A stretch of 64,000 bases of DNA from CBDFHB01 sp965250115 (GCA_965250115.1 CBDFNJ010000002.1:3100001-3164000); one strand, 5' to 3'. Shown: positions 55,144 to 64,000, counted from the stretch's first letter. A program made the numbers and translations. The notes: generated by a model from the sequence alone, not told the origin.

Positions 55144-55695
55144 CTAGAAGGCCTCCAGGATGCTGCTGACCAGCGATTTCGCGAACTCCTCGGCCATCCG
55201 CTGCACCGTGAGGCCTTGCTGGTCGAAGAATTCCTCTGGATCCTCACCGATCTCGTAGTCGTCCCGGAACTGAAACGAGTTGCTCTGCCAAAGGACGGTG
55301 TCTTGAACGAGATCCTTGAACTCGACCTGGGCACGCACGATCACGGTATACGTCGAGGCCTGGTTCCCCGATAAGTCCTCCGCACCGCCTTCCAGAACGG
55401 AAGGGGCGCTCGTAAACGACAGGACCACGCCTGCGAGCACGGCGTCCGCCCCCGCAACGTCCGGCTGAATCTTGTAGCGCCCGCGAGACATGAACTCGTC
55501 CACGACCTTGCTGGTGAAGACCTCTTCGATCGCAACCTGGTCGCTGTGGTTCTCAAAGGTGGGCACCGCGATGACTGCGATATAGTCGGGAAGAAAGTTA
55601 CCGCGGCCAGCCAAACTGTAGCCACATCCGGAAAGGATCCACGCAAGGGACACACATCCCGTCAGGAGCCATACGGAACGGGGAAACCTCCTCAT
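55144..55695 (-). CDS. lptE: LPS assembly lipoprotein LptE
   Basis: A 183-residue lipoprotein with lipobox LSGCGYSLAGRG, the most typical LptE start, and IAVPTFENHSDQVAIEEVFTS, the conserved first strand and helix. LptE plugs the LptD barrel in LPS export, so the cell is diderm and likely LPS-bearing. ATGA overlap with leuS. Confidence 0.92.
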   Translation of the reverse strand: MRRFPRSVWLLTGCVSLAWILSGCGYSLAGRGNFLPDYIAVIAVPTFENHSDQVAIEEVFTSKVVDEFMSRGRYKIQPDVAGADAVLAGVVLSFTSAPSVLEGGAEDLSGNQASTYTVIVRAQVEFKDLVQDTVLWQSNSFQFRDDYEIGEDPEEFFDQQGLTVQRMAEEFAKSLVSSILEAF

Positions 55696-58184
55696 GGCCC
55701 GGCATCGCCCGCTACGACGACGTTCACGAGTCGATTGGGGACCACGATGACACGTCGAATCTCCTTGCCATCGATGAAGCTCCGCACTTTGTCATCCTCG
55801 AGAGCCCGCCGTTTGATGTCCTCGTCCGGCTGGTCCGCCGGCACGTCGAGGCGACTGCGAAGTTTGCCGTTGACCTGCACGACGAGCGTTATCGTCTCCT
55901 CTGCCGCGATGGCCGGATCGTACCTGGGCCAAACGACCACCGAAAGACCCTTCTTGTTCCCCAGAGATTGCCACATTTCCTCCGCGATGTGTGGCGCGAA
56001 GGGACTGAGAAGCTGAATCATGACTTCCGTCGCTTCTCTTATCGCGGTCCATGTGGTCGATCGCTGTGGCCGCGGGTCGATCGCGCGATAGAGCTCGTTG
56101 GTGAGCTCCATGATCGCCGCGATCGCAGTATTGAGGTGATAGCGCTCCTCGATGTCACGCGTCACCTTCATGAGTGTCTGGTGAGTCTTTCGTCTGAGCG
56201 CGCTTTCGAGATCGTTCCACTCCTCACCTCCTTCGATTGCGGAGGCCGTAGCGAGGGCATCGGCTTCGTTCATGACGAAGCGCCAGACGCGCTGGAGGAA
56301 TCGGGCCGGACCTTCGAGCCTCGCGTCGGTCCAATTGACCTCTTTCTCCGGAGGCGCTTCGAAGAGAACGTAGAGCCTCAAGGCGTCTGCGCCGTACCTC
56401 TCGACGACCGAATCCGGCTCCACGATATTGCCCTTGTTCTTCGACATCTTGGCGCCGTCTTTGATGACCATCCCTTGCGAGAGCTGCGTCACGACGGGCT
56501 CATCTACCTCGACTAGACCGAGGTCGCGCATCATTTTCGTCCAGAACCTCGCGTAGATGAGATGGAGGATGGCATGCTCGATACCGCCGATATAGAGATC
56601 GATGGGAAACCAGTACTTCGCAATCTCGGGTCGAAAGGGCACGTCCTCCCGCTTAGGATCCGTATATCGGTAGAAATACCAGGCGGAATCGACAAAAGTA
56701 TCCATGGTATCCGTCTCGCGGCGGGCCGCACCGCCGCACGTCGGACAGGTGGTCGCGACGAAGCTCTCGTTCTCCTCGAGGACCGACTTCCCCTTCCCCG
56801 TGATGGTGACGTTACGCGGTAGCACGACCGGCAAGTCATCCTCGGACACGGGAAGGATGCCGCAGGCATTGCAATAAACCATTGGAATTGGAGTTCCCCA
56901 ATAGCGTTGGCGAGAAATGCCCCAATCCCGAATCCTGTATGTAACGGCCTTCTTTCCTAAACCTGAAGCCTCGGCGCGCTCGGCCATGGTAGAGAGCGCT
57001 TCTTGAGAGGGCAGCCCCGTGAACTCTGCGGAATCCACGACGGTGCCGTAACCCGAGAACGCTTCCTCGAGCTCTTCCGCGACCGACTCACCCTCGACTG
57101 GCTGCACGACGACGCGAATGGCGAGGCCGTAGCGCTTCGCGAAGGCGAAGTCTCTTTCGTCGTGGGCTGGGACCGCCATCACGGCTCCCGTCCCGTAATC
57201 CATGAGAACGTAGTCCGCGACCCAGATTGGAACGCGCTCCTTTGTGAAAGGGTTGAGAGCGTCCCATCCCGTCGCGACCCCGGTCTTCTCACGATCTTCT
57301 GCGATGCGACTCTCCCGGTCCTCGGACTCAGTTTTCTCGATGTAACGGCGAAGCTCGTCGTTGCCCTCGGCGAAACGGGCCGCCAAAGGGTGCTCGGGCG
57401 CGAGCACCACGAAGGTCGCGCCGTAGATCGTATCGATTCTCGTCGTGAAGGTCTTGATCGCGCCGTCGGTCTCCGCAAGAGAAAAGTTGACCTCCACACC
57501 TTCGGAGCGACCGATCCAGTTGCGCTGCAGCGTCAGAACGCTATTGGGCCACCCGTCCAGAGAGTCAAACGCGGAGAGAAGCTCATCGGCGTAGTCCGTG
57601 ATCTTGAGGAACCATTGGTCCAGCTCCTTTTGCACGACTTGTGTGTCGCATCGCCAGCAACGGCCGTCGATGACCTGCTCGTTCGCCAGGACCGTTGTAT
57701 CGGTAGGACACCAATTCACGGCGGCCTTCTTGCGATAGGCCAACCCCTTCTTCCACATCTCGATGAAGAACCACTGGTTCCACCGGTAGTACTCCGGATC
57801 GCAAGTCGCGAATTCGCGGTCCCAGCTGTACGAGAATCCCAGTCTCTGCAGCTGCTCCTTCATGTGGGCTATGTTTCCGCGCGTCCAATCTTCGGGATGC
57901 TGGCCGTGCTTCAAGGCTGCGTTCTCGGCCGGAAGTCCTAGAGCATCCCAACCGATGGGATGGAGGACATTGAAGCCGCGCATGCGTTTGAACCGAGCGA
58001 CCGCGTCGCCGATGGAATAGTTGCGGACGTGCCCCATGTGGATCCTGCCCGAGGGGTAAGGCAACATCTCCAGGCAATAGAACTTTGGGCGCTCGTCCCG
58101 CTCGCTTGCCTCGAAAAATCGCCCGTCGAGCCATCGCTTCTGCCACTTTTGCTCGATGGCCTCGAACTCGTACGGCTTCGTCAT
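55692..58184 (-). CDS. leuS: Leucyl-tRNA synthetase
   Basis: An 830-residue class I synthetase: MLPYPSGRIHMGHVRNYSIGD (HIGH site), the editing domain with TTRIDTIYGATFVVLAPEHPL, zinc-like CNACG and CPTCG, KMSKNKGN (KMSKS site) and C-terminal tRNA-binding part. Bacterial-type length. It begins the leuS-lptE-holA operon, a usual bacterial order. Confidence 0.96.
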   Translation of the reverse strand: MTKPYEFEAIEQKWQKRWLDGRFFEASERDERPKFYCLEMLPYPSGRIHMGHVRNYSIGDAVARFKRMRGFNVLHPIGWDALGLPAENAALKHGQHPEDWTRGNIAHMKEQLQRLGFSYSWDREFATCDPEYYRWNQWFFIEMWKKGLAYRKKAAVNWCPTDTTVLANEQVIDGRCWRCDTQVVQKELDQWFLKITDYADELLSAFDSLDGWPNSVLTLQRNWIGRSEGVEVNFSLAETDGAIKTFTTRIDTIYGATFVVLAPEHPLAARFAEGNDELRRYIEKTESEDRESRIAEDREKTGVATGWDALNPFTKERVPIWVADYVLMDYGTGAVMAVPAHDERDFAFAKRYGLAIRVVVQPVEGESVAEELEEAFSGYGTVVDSAEFTGLPSQEALSTMAERAEASGLGKKAVTYRIRDWGISRQRYWGTPIPMVYCNACGILPVSEDDLPVVLPRNVTITGKGKSVLEENESFVATTCPTCGGAARRETDTMDTFVDSAWYFYRYTDPKREDVPFRPEIAKYWFPIDLYIGGIEHAILHLIYARFWTKMMRDLGLVEVDEPVVTQLSQGMVIKDGAKMSKNKGNIVEPDSVVERYGADALRLYVLFEAPPEKEVNWTDARLEGPARFLQRVWRFVMNEADALATASAIEGGEEWNDLESALRRKTHQTLMKVTRDIEERYHLNTAIAAIMELTNELYRAIDPRPQRSTTWTAIREATEVMIQLLSPFAPHIAEEMWQSLGNKKGLSVVVWPRYDPAIAAEETITLVVQVNGKLRSRLDVPADQPDEDIKRRALEDDKVRSFIDGKEIRRVIVVPNRLVNVVVAGDAGP

Positions 58185-58470
58185 CCCAGTCCTTCTTGAG
58201 GTAAATGGTCATACTAGCATAGCGTCGTTTCCGCGCCGCTGTACTCAAAACCGGCCGTCGCGTCTTCCAACGGAGACATCTTGACGCTGCATGGACTCCA
58301 AGGCGATCTCTTCATCTCCATATCACTCAAGGCTTTGAAGCGTTTCGGCAAATTGGCACCGAGCTTGCCTATATGACGGTTGGACCGAGGCTAAGACCCG
58401 GCAGCCAGATTCGACATCAGAGAGACGGGTCCGGCTTCGGTCGGAGCCATTCAAACCTTAGAAGGTGTTC

Positions 58471-59130
58471 ATGGCTTCTGTTCCGACCGACTCGAGGCCG
58501 ATCCAGGGGGGATTACGACGCGGGGGAGGCTCACTTCCCATGGTCGTGGCTATCCAGGGGCTGGCCTTGTTCCTGTTCGCTTTCTTCCTCGGCAATCCCT
58601 CGCGGGACACCGCGGGTCAGATGGCTGTCGCGACTGCGGACGGGGGCACTAGACCGGTACCCGCTGATTGGGAACCCACGTTACCCACGGACCTTCGGCC
58701 CGAGCAGCTTCCGAGACCCCTGTTCCGAGAGCCCAATCCGCTCGCGGAACGGAGGCAGGACGCGCCCTCACCCAAGGGCCGTGATGACGTTTCCGACGTC
58801 GACGGCGAGGCTACCCGATCCAACTTGTCTGCCCTGCCCGTGAGTAGCGTGAGCTATCACGCGCCGGTGGCGGCTCGAGTTGCCCCGAGTGCTCCCGATG
58901 CACCCTCGTTTCTGACCCCCGGGACTATTTCCATGGCGGGTTTCGGCGCGGGCAGCGGGACACGTGTGAAGAGCGGGCAGGGTGGCCGCGGGATCGGGGG
59001 CACCGGCCGTGGCATCGGTGGTTCTGGAATCGGCATCGGGGGCGGCGGCCGAGGCGGCGGCAATTGTGGCCGCGGCTCCGGAGGCCGTTTCCGAACCATC
59101 GAGCGCGCGCTGGTGCTCCTTCCCAACTGA
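58471..59130 (+). CDS. Hypothetical single-pass protein with Gly-rich C-terminus
   Basis: A 219-residue protein: a basic N-terminus, one membrane helix (~22-40, MVVAIQGLALFLFAFFL), an acidic Pro-rich middle, and a Gly/Arg-rich tail (GGRGIGGTGRGIGGSGIG). No family recognised. The ATG at 58471 has AGAAGG upstream; a GTG at 58465 is equally near. It may be a small outer-layer or RNA-contacting protein, but nothing proves it. A good terminator follows. Confidence 0.6.
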   Translation: MASVPTDSRPIQGGLRRGGGSLPMVVAIQGLALFLFAFFLGNPSRDTAGQMAVATADGGTRPVPADWEPTLPTDLRPEQLPRPLFREPNPLAERRQDAPSPKGRDDVSDVDGEATRSNLSALPVSSVSYHAPVAARVAPSAPDAPSFLTPGTISMAGFGAGSGTRVKSGQGGRGIGGTGRGIGGSGIGIGGGGRGGGNCGRGSGGRFRTIERALVLLPN

Positions 59131-59150
59131 CACCGGACTTCGAGTCGCGC

Positions 59151-59190
59151 GGGGGCGGTGGCGCAGGCCGCCGCCCCCTTCTCTTATTCC
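59151..59190 (+). terminator. Intrinsic terminator after the Gly-rich gene
   Basis: An 11-bp stem with one G-U pair (GGGGGCGGTGG / CCGCCGCCCCC), 6-nt loop, followed on the plus strand by TTCTCTTATTCCT. It overlaps the 3' end of the opposite TPR gene. Confidence 0.7.
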
Positions 59191-60335
59191 TGTTTCCCGA
59201 TGCTTGCGATGGCCTCGCGTATAGCCTCCGCTTGTTTTTCTTCCATGTCGATCGCGAGCGCAGCCCGTAGAACCTCCGTCGCATCCCCGAGGCGGCCCTC
59301 GTGCTCGAGCAAGGCCGCCAGGTTCAGGAATGCGGGCAGGAACAAAGGCTCCGTACGCATCGCCTCCCGATAGGCCTTCTCTGCAGCCCCTTTGTCACCA
59401 GCCTGCTCCGCCACCAGGCCCATCGAGAAAGAAGCGCCCTCGAAGTCGGGGTCGCGCTCCAGGAGAGCGGCGAGCATCGCGCGCGCTTCCTCGACCTCGC
59501 CCTTCTCGCGTAGCGCTTGGGCCAAGTTGAACGCAGCAGCGTCGTGAGGAGCTTTCCTCATCACAAGAGGGCTCAGGAGCTCGATCGAATCGTCGAATCG
59601 CCCCTGAGCGAAGCGTAGGGTTCCGAGGTTGTAACTGGCCCCATCGTCGCCAGGCCGCTGCGCATGCGCGAGCTCGAAGGCTTCCGACGCTTCGTCAAGG
59701 TCGTAGCTCTGATGTGCCAGTGAACCCAGCGCCATTAGAATCTCAAAGTTATCGTCGGTCCCGTGCGAAGCGTGACGGAGGTTCTCACGCGCCTCGTCGA
59801 GCTGTCCTCGCACCTCGAGCCACTCGGCGAGCGCTACGTTGGCTTCGGGGTGGTCTCGATCGATTTCGAGCGCCGCCGCGAAGTGCTCCATTGCTTTCGC
59901 GTCGTCGCCCGCGTCTCGCTCCACGAGGCCGACCACGTAGTGGCCATTTGGGGAGCTCTCGTCGCGTCTGAGCGCGAGCTCGGCCCTCTCGCGAGCCGCT
60001 TTCAGGTTGCCCAACGCGAGGTAGGCTATCGCGGCCTGAACGAGCACCATCGGCTCCTTCACACGGGTTTCACGTTTCATCCCGATCATGCCTAGCGTCG
60101 ACTCGAGCTCGCGCGCCGCCTCCTTCGGTTTTCCGACCTTCAGGTAGGCGAGGCCGAGGTGATAACGGTAGTCGGGAACGTTCGAACGAAACCGGGCCGC
60201 CCGCGAAAGGAGCTCGACGGCCTCCTCGAAATCGCCGGCGTTATACCGCTCGATCCCTTCCTGGTAGAGCGCCTCCGGATCGGCCGCCTGAATCGAAACC
60301 AGCAGTGCGCTCTGCAGAAGCAGCGAACTCCACAC
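59184..60335 (-). CDS. Exported tetratricopeptide-repeat protein
   Basis: A 383-residue TPR protein: short signal (LLLQSALLVSIQAA), then ~10 TPR units, e.g. ALYQEGIERYNAGDFEEAVELL and YNLGTLRFAQGRFDDSIELL. No enzyme domain. It may hold protein partners in the periplasm. GTG start at 60335, 13 bp after the mutY stop, and likely co-transcribed with it. Confidence 0.8.
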   Translation of the reverse strand: MWSSLLLQSALLVSIQAADPEALYQEGIERYNAGDFEEAVELLSRAARFRSNVPDYRYHLGLAYLKVGKPKEAARELESTLGMIGMKRETRVKEPMVLVQAAIAYLALGNLKAARERAELALRRDESSPNGHYVVGLVERDAGDDAKAMEHFAAALEIDRDHPEANVALAEWLEVRGQLDEARENLRHASHGTDDNFEILMALGSLAHQSYDLDEASEAFELAHAQRPGDDGASYNLGTLRFAQGRFDDSIELLSPLVMRKAPHDAAAFNLAQALREKGEVEEARAMLAALLERDPDFEGASFSMGLVAEQAGDKGAAEKAYREAMRTEPLFLPAFLNLAALLEHEGRLGDATEVLRAALAIDMEEKQAEAIREAIASIGKQE

Positions 60336-60348
60336 ACTTCAATATAGC

Positions 60349-61401
60349 TTAGTGCTCGGATGTCGCGGCTTTGAGGACTTTGTGCACCATCGAGGAGACG
60401 GGAAAGCCTTCGAGGTCTTCGCGCGCGACCCACTGGCATCGGTCCGTTTGCCGTGGAGGCTCCAAGAGCTCGGCGGTATAGGCGTGAAGCGTGATGCGAC
60501 GATTCATGATGCTGTGTCGAATCTTCTCGAGCTCTCGCCGCGGCTGCACGTCGAGTCCGTACTTCTCCCGCACCTCTCGAACCATCACAGCGCAGGGTTC
60601 CTCCCCGTCCGGCACGTCCCCGGTGGGAAGCTCCCAGAGATCCCTCATCAAATCGGTTCCACGACGGCGATAAAGAAGCACTCTTCCCTCTTCTTCGATG
60701 AGGGTCGCGGTCATCGTCACGGGAACCGAGGCCTTTCGAGCCGGAAGCTCAGGGAGCTGCTCTTCGATGCCAAGGCTGCGGGCGGCGCAGTCGGAAGCGA
60801 TGGGACAGACCAGGCATTTCGGCTTTTTCGGAGTACAGACGAGCGCTCCGAGCTCCATCAGAGCCTGGTTGAAATCCGAGATCGACCGCCGGGGCAGGAT
60901 ATCCTCGGCCAGAGTCCAGAGCCGCCGCTTGGCAGCGCCGCTGCCGGGATCTCCCGACACCGAGAACAGCCGACTCAGCACCCGAGCCACGTTCCCATCG
61001 AGTATGGGTACCCGCTTGCCGAATGCGATGGAGACGATGGCACCTGCCGTGTAGCGTCCCACGCCCGGAAGCGCCCTCCAGCCCTCGACGTCTCGGGGAA
61101 AGACACCTCCCTGCTCTTCCACGAGCAAGCGTGCCGCCCGGTGCATGGATTTGGCCCGGCGGTAGTAACCCAGCCCCGACCAGCTAGCCAGCACCTCCTG
61201 TTCGGAAGCCCGGGCGAGCCGTTCCACGTTTGGAAAACTCGCGATGAACCGATTGAAATACGGGAGAACGATCTTGACCTGAGTCTGCTGTAGCATGAGC
61301 TCGGACACCCAGACGCGATAGGGGTCTTTGGTCTCTCTCCATGGCAGCGGACGCCGGTGGCGACGGTACCAGCTCAGCAGTCGGCTCTGGAACGTCCTCA
61401 C
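60349..61401 (-). CDS. mutY: A/G-specific adenine DNA glycosylase
   Basis: A 350-residue repair enzyme. SELMLQQTQVKIV, the helix-hairpin-helix LPGVGRYTAGAIVSIAFG and catalytic Asp in VPILDGNVARVLSRL; the 4Fe-4S loop CTPKKPKCLVCPIASDC; and a C-terminal NUDIX-like domain (residues ~225-345) that recognises 8-oxoG. GTG start. Confidence 0.94.
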   Translation of the reverse strand: MRTFQSRLLSWYRRHRRPLPWRETKDPYRVWVSELMLQQTQVKIVLPYFNRFIASFPNVERLARASEQEVLASWSGLGYYRRAKSMHRAARLLVEEQGGVFPRDVEGWRALPGVGRYTAGAIVSIAFGKRVPILDGNVARVLSRLFSVSGDPGSGAAKRRLWTLAEDILPRRSISDFNQALMELGALVCTPKKPKCLVCPIASDCAARSLGIEEQLPELPARKASVPVTMTATLIEEEGRVLLYRRRGTDLMRDLWELPTGDVPDGEEPCAVMVREVREKYGLDVQPRRELEKIRHSIMNRRITLHAYTAELLEPPRQTDRCQWVAREDLEGFPVSSMVHKVLKAATSEH

Positions 61402-61492
61402 GGCGGCTATCCTACCTCGTTACCTCCCCGACTCCGAGGCAGTGCACGAGATTTGCATGCTCGTTCGGGCAGGGCTATCCTGAGCGCGGCAT

Positions 61493-62422
61493 ATGAGTCA
61501 ATTTCCGCTCGAAGAGCGCTACGTCGACTTGGGGGTCAAAGCGATCGACCAGGACGACCTCGACCGTGCCCTGCGCTATTTGAACCGCGCCATCACGCTC
61601 AACAAGGATTTCTACCTCGCCTACTACAACCGGGGGATCGTCTACGATTTGATGGACCGGCTGGAAGACGCTCTCGCGGACTACGACCGCGCTCTCGCGA
61701 TGCAGTCAAATCACCTTGCCTCGCAGCACAATCGCGCAGTCATCCTCCGTGAGCTCGGCCGCGGCGAAGAGGCCGTCGCGGCTTTGAACGAGGTCCTCCG
61801 TTTCGATCCCGATAACGGAGACGCGCTCTACAATCGGGGGGCGGCGCTCGCCGACCTGGGACGCTTCCAGGATGCACTTGCCGACTACGAACGCGCGGTT
61901 CGGTGCGACCCCGGCAAGCTCGATGCGCGCATTGCCCAGGGAAACGCCAAACTCGAGTTGGGCGACGCGGCGGGCGCGATCGCTACTGCTGACGAAGTAT
62001 TGGCACGCGAGCCTACCTCCGTCGAGGGTCACGTTCTCAAAGGCTTGTCTCTGGTCGACTTCGGAGCACCGGATCGCGCACTGGAGCAGTTCAGCGACGC
62101 GCTCCGGACGACGCCGGACGACCATAGCGCGCTGCTACATCGAGGCATCGTACTGCTTCGGCTAAGTCGCAACGAAGAAGCGGCCTCCGATCTCAAGCAC
62201 GCGCTAAAGAACCACCCCGACTGTGACGAAGCCTTCTATCATCTCGCGATCGCCTACGTTCAGCTCGGCGATCAAAGCGCGGCGATCGACGCGCTGCAAA
62301 CGGCGATCGAGATTCATCCGCCCCGGCGCGTCGAAGCCCGAAAGGCAGCCGAATTCGAAGCGCTCCGTGCGGAACCCAGGTTCAAAGCCGTCCTGGCTGG
62401 CAAGCGAGGCAGGAGGGGCTGA
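61493..62422 (+). CDS. Cytoplasmic tetratricopeptide-repeat protein
   Basis: A 309-residue TPR protein without signal peptide, ~8 repeats (YLAYYNRGIVYDLMDRLEDALADYDRAL, ALYNRGAALADLGRFQDALADYERAV). Ends HPPRRVEARKAAEFEALRAEP. It stands next to a small zinc-ribbon gene, 2 bp apart, suggesting a common transcript. Confidence 0.82.
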   Translation: MSQFPLEERYVDLGVKAIDQDDLDRALRYLNRAITLNKDFYLAYYNRGIVYDLMDRLEDALADYDRALAMQSNHLASQHNRAVILRELGRGEEAVAALNEVLRFDPDNGDALYNRGAALADLGRFQDALADYERAVRCDPGKLDARIAQGNAKLELGDAAGAIATADEVLAREPTSVEGHVLKGLSLVDFGAPDRALEQFSDALRTTPDDHSALLHRGIVLLRLSRNEEAASDLKHALKNHPDCDEAFYHLAIAYVQLGDQSAAIDALQTAIEIHPPRRVEARKAAEFEALRAEPRFKAVLAGKRGRRG

Positions 62423-62424
62423 GG

Positions 62425-62604
62425 GTGGCGGAACGAGCGGAGAGGCAGGCCCAAAGCCAACAACGCCCCATCGAACTATCCACCCCGGATCCGGAAGCTC
62501 TCATCAGAACATGCCCCAATTGTTCCGCGACGCTCGTGGAAAGTCGATGCAAGCTCCTTTGTCCCCGCTGTCACTACTACATGAGCTGCTCCGACTACTA
62601 TTAG
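62425..62604 (+). CDS. Small zinc-ribbon protein
   Basis: A 59-residue protein not covered by usual length cut-offs. GTG start 2 bp after the TPR stop with AGGAGG upstream. C-terminal half has CPNCSATLVE and CPRCHYYMSCSDYY, two CxxC pairs of a zinc ribbon plus a further Cys. I recall similar short CxxC proteins in other soil bacteria, but give no family name. Role unknown; possibly works with the TPR protein. Confidence 0.7.
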   Translation: MAERAERQAQSQQRPIELSTPDPEALIRTCPNCSATLVESRCKLLCPRCHYYMSCSDYY

Positions 62605-62630
62605 TCCCTCCAACCGGACCCCCCACCTTT

Positions 62631-62651
62631 CCTCTCCCCAAAGGGGAGAGG
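62631..62651. terminator. Hairpin between convergent zinc-ribbon and M20 genes
   Basis: Perfect 9-bp stem CCTCTCCCC / GGGGAGAGG with loop AAA, between two convergent stops. No T-run, so probably a bidirectional end or mRNA-protecting stem. Confidence 0.5.
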
Positions 62652-62677
62652 GACTTGCTAGGCAAAACCGCCAACCC

Positions 62678-63700
62678 TTACGGGATTTTGGCTAGAAGCT
62701 GTTTCGCGATGTCCTGGTAGTAGGCGACGGCGGCGGCGGCCTCGGCCTTTCCGATTTTCTCTCGGGCGGTGTGCGCGTCGTGAATCGTCCCCGGACCGAT
62801 GAGAAGCGGTTTGCCGAATGTTTTCAGCGAGGGGATGTCCGTGCCAAAGGCCATCGGGGCGACCTCGAACCCGGGCAGTCTCTCACAGAACACCGCGTCG
62901 GATTTTGCGATGATCTCGTAGCTCGAGGACGGATGCGCCTCGAGTATCGTCTCGAGCTTGGACTGCACCGTGGCGGCGTCGCCGACGACGCGAACGAAGA
63001 CCTCGGCGGTTGCGGAGGGCGCAAGCACGTTCGGGGCGAGACCGCCAGAGAGCGTGCCCACGTTGACCGTCGCCGGCCCCAGCACGTCGCTCGTACCCCA
63101 CTCCGCGTCTCGGATGTCGCCAAGAGCGTCGAGGAGCCTGTGGATGGCCGAATCACCGAGGTGTGGATAGGCCGAGTGCGCCGCCTTGCCGCGGGCGTCG
63201 AGACGAACCTTGAGCGCTCCTTTGTGGCCGCTGGCCATTCGATTTCCGGTCGGCTCTCCCACAACGACGTAGCTCGCTCGGGAAGAGAGCGAATTGGCCG
63301 CAATCGCCCCGACGCTGTCCACCTCCTCGCCAACGACGAACAGGAGACCAACCTCATCGACGCCGTCTTCGACGAGCGCCATGACCGCATGGGTCATGGC
63401 GGCCACGATGCCCTTCGCGTCACAGGTTCCTCGACCGTAGATGTAACTCTCGTCTTCCGAGCTCTCGTAAAACGGTGGGACCGTATCGAGGTGGGTACAG
63501 AAAACGACTCGGGGCAAGACATCCTTGGTGGTCGCGTAGACGTTCTGGCGATCGGGAGCGATATCCTGGAGCTCGATGGAGAAACCCTTCTCGGCGAGAT
63601 CTGCTTCCAAGAAGCGGGTCACGTCGCCCTCGGAACCGCTCACCGAGGGAATATCCACGAGACGCCGAATGTAGGCGTTCAGCTCGGCGTTCATGCTCAT
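62678..63700 (-). CDS. M20-family peptidase/deacetylase (ArgE/DapE-like)
   Basis: A 340-residue zinc hydrolase: metal His and Asp in VVFCTHLDTVPP, RGTCDAKGIVAAMTHAV (Asp), LFVVGEEVDSVGA (catalytic Glu), VGEPTGNRMASGHKG and the C-terminal His in GTIHDAHTAREK. Related to acetylornithine and succinyl-diaminopimelate deacylases and LysK; substrate not certain. Overlaps the VOC gene by four bases. Confidence 0.85.
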   Translation of the reverse strand: MSMNAELNAYIRRLVDIPSVSGSEGDVTRFLEADLAEKGFSIELQDIAPDRQNVYATTKDVLPRVVFCTHLDTVPPFYESSEDESYIYGRGTCDAKGIVAAMTHAVMALVEDGVDEVGLLFVVGEEVDSVGAIAANSLSSRASYVVVGEPTGNRMASGHKGALKVRLDARGKAAHSAYPHLGDSAIHRLLDALGDIRDAEWGTSDVLGPATVNVGTLSGGLAPNVLAPSATAEVFVRVVGDAATVQSKLETILEAHPSSSYEIIAKSDAVFCERLPGFEVAPMAFGTDIPSLKTFGKPLLIGPGTIHDAHTAREKIGKAEAAAAVAYYQDIAKQLLAKIP

Positions 63701-64000
63701 CGCGCCTTGGGTGGCTTCGTGGCGAGCATCACCGTCCGCCCTTCCGGATCGGTCGTGGTCACGATACGGTCACCCCAGGGCATGACTTGAGGTGGACCAG
63801 CGAATCCGACCCCCTTGGCCGTCAATAGAGCGTGGGCGCGGTCCACGTTGGCAACGTAGAAGTAGAGTGTCGGCTCCCGAGGGAGGGGCTGTTCCCCACG
63901 CATTTCCGGATGAGGAGGCATGAAGCCTAAGCTGGAGCTCGACGACGTCTTGACGAAGAGATAGTTCAATCCTTCGGTGTCCCGCAACTCCGTTTTCAGC
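63697..64000 (-). CDS. VOC-superfamily (glyoxalase-like) protein, partial
   Basis: Runs off the right edge; ~100 C-terminal residues seen. PTLYFYVANVDRAHALLTAKGVGFAGPPQVMPWGDR and TDPEGRTVMLATK are typical of the beta-alpha-beta-beta-beta VOC module. Enzyme activity cannot be told. Shares an operon with the M20 peptidase (ATGA overlap). Confidence 0.78.
   Translation of the reverse strand, partial: LKTELRDTEGLNYLFVKTSSSSSLGFMPPHPEMRGEQPLPREPTLYFYVANVDRAHALLTAKGVGFAGPPQVMPWGDRIVTTTDPEGRTVMLATKPPKAR

Noticed and set aside
1..64000. CRISPR arrays, rRNA or tRNA genes
   Set aside because: No regularly spaced repeats and no recognisable rRNA or tRNA sequence was found on reading both strands.

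Overview
The window is high-GC DNA from a Gram-negative (diderm) bacterium. It carries outer-membrane porins and beta-barrels, LptE, MurJ, lipoproteins and a periplasmic disulfide-exchange protein. The mix of DUF2911 and DUF4198 proteins, TPR lipoproteins, a Ser/Thr kinase fused to a J-domain, a class II FBPase (GlpX) and an FmdB zinc ribbon would fit an Acidobacteriota-like genome or MAG. That placement is inference; there is no rRNA gene in the window to confirm it.

Layout. 0-5.7 kb: the end of a phosphate-selective-porin-like gene, then the wreck of one very large secreted glycoside hydrolase (two clan GH-A-like modules, two discoidin/CBM32 modules, one further CBM, poly-Pro linkers). It is split by an IS200-type element, carries two frameshifts and one in-frame TAG, and its 5' end has been lost at an IS5-family element. 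5.7-24.6 kb: mostly intact core genes (FmdB, DUF1820, CutA, FtsB, a GspC/PDZ protein, a SpoIIE-type phosphatase with an in-frame TAG, RNase III, an FHA protein, a cysteine desulfurase, enoyl-CoA hydratase and acyl-CoA dehydrogenase, GlpX, UPF0158, DUF72, homoserine dehydrogenase, DUF4198, DUF2911, a TlpA-like lipoprotein, an M48 protease and a beta-barrel). A 661-bp internally deleted ISL3 derivative sits at 6.1 kb. 24.7-34.2 kb: an IS-saturated decay zone with a full ISL3 element in a TonB-C-like gene, one IS256-type element nested in another, and an IS21 element splitting an alpha/beta-hydrolase gene. 34.2-64 kb: mainly housekeeping genes (bacterioferritin, Crp/Fnr, TPR/SLH lipoprotein, TsaC, transglutaminase plus an ABC exporter with a broken permease, XerD, MurJ, kinase, sirtuin, alkaline phosphatase, LOG protein, S20, HolA-LptE-LeuS, MutY, TPR proteins, an M20 peptidase and a VOC protein).

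The standout is at 49378-50433 (minus strand). A SurA-like/DsbA-like lipoprotein is read as two ORFs only because a UGA stands exactly where the first Cys of the CxxC redox motif should be (UPFC). Eleven nucleotides after the UGA the mRNA can fold a perfect hairpin whose 5-nt loop starts GGU, as expected of a bacterial SECIS. I read it as a probable selenocysteine-containing disulfide oxidoreductase. Other interrupted genes (permease, NCS2 remnant, SpoIIE, IstB, glycoside hydrolase) have lesions without these features and look like decay, duplication or sequence error.

Other points of interest are a possible -1 frameshift site in the ISL3 transposase, a hexamer tandem duplication that creates the SpoIIE stop, an intrinsic terminator embedded in the next gene's signal-peptide codons, a covarying palindrome pair, and a roughly 117-bp diverged repeat flanking the nested IS256 elements. 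No rRNA, tRNA or CRISPR array was seen.
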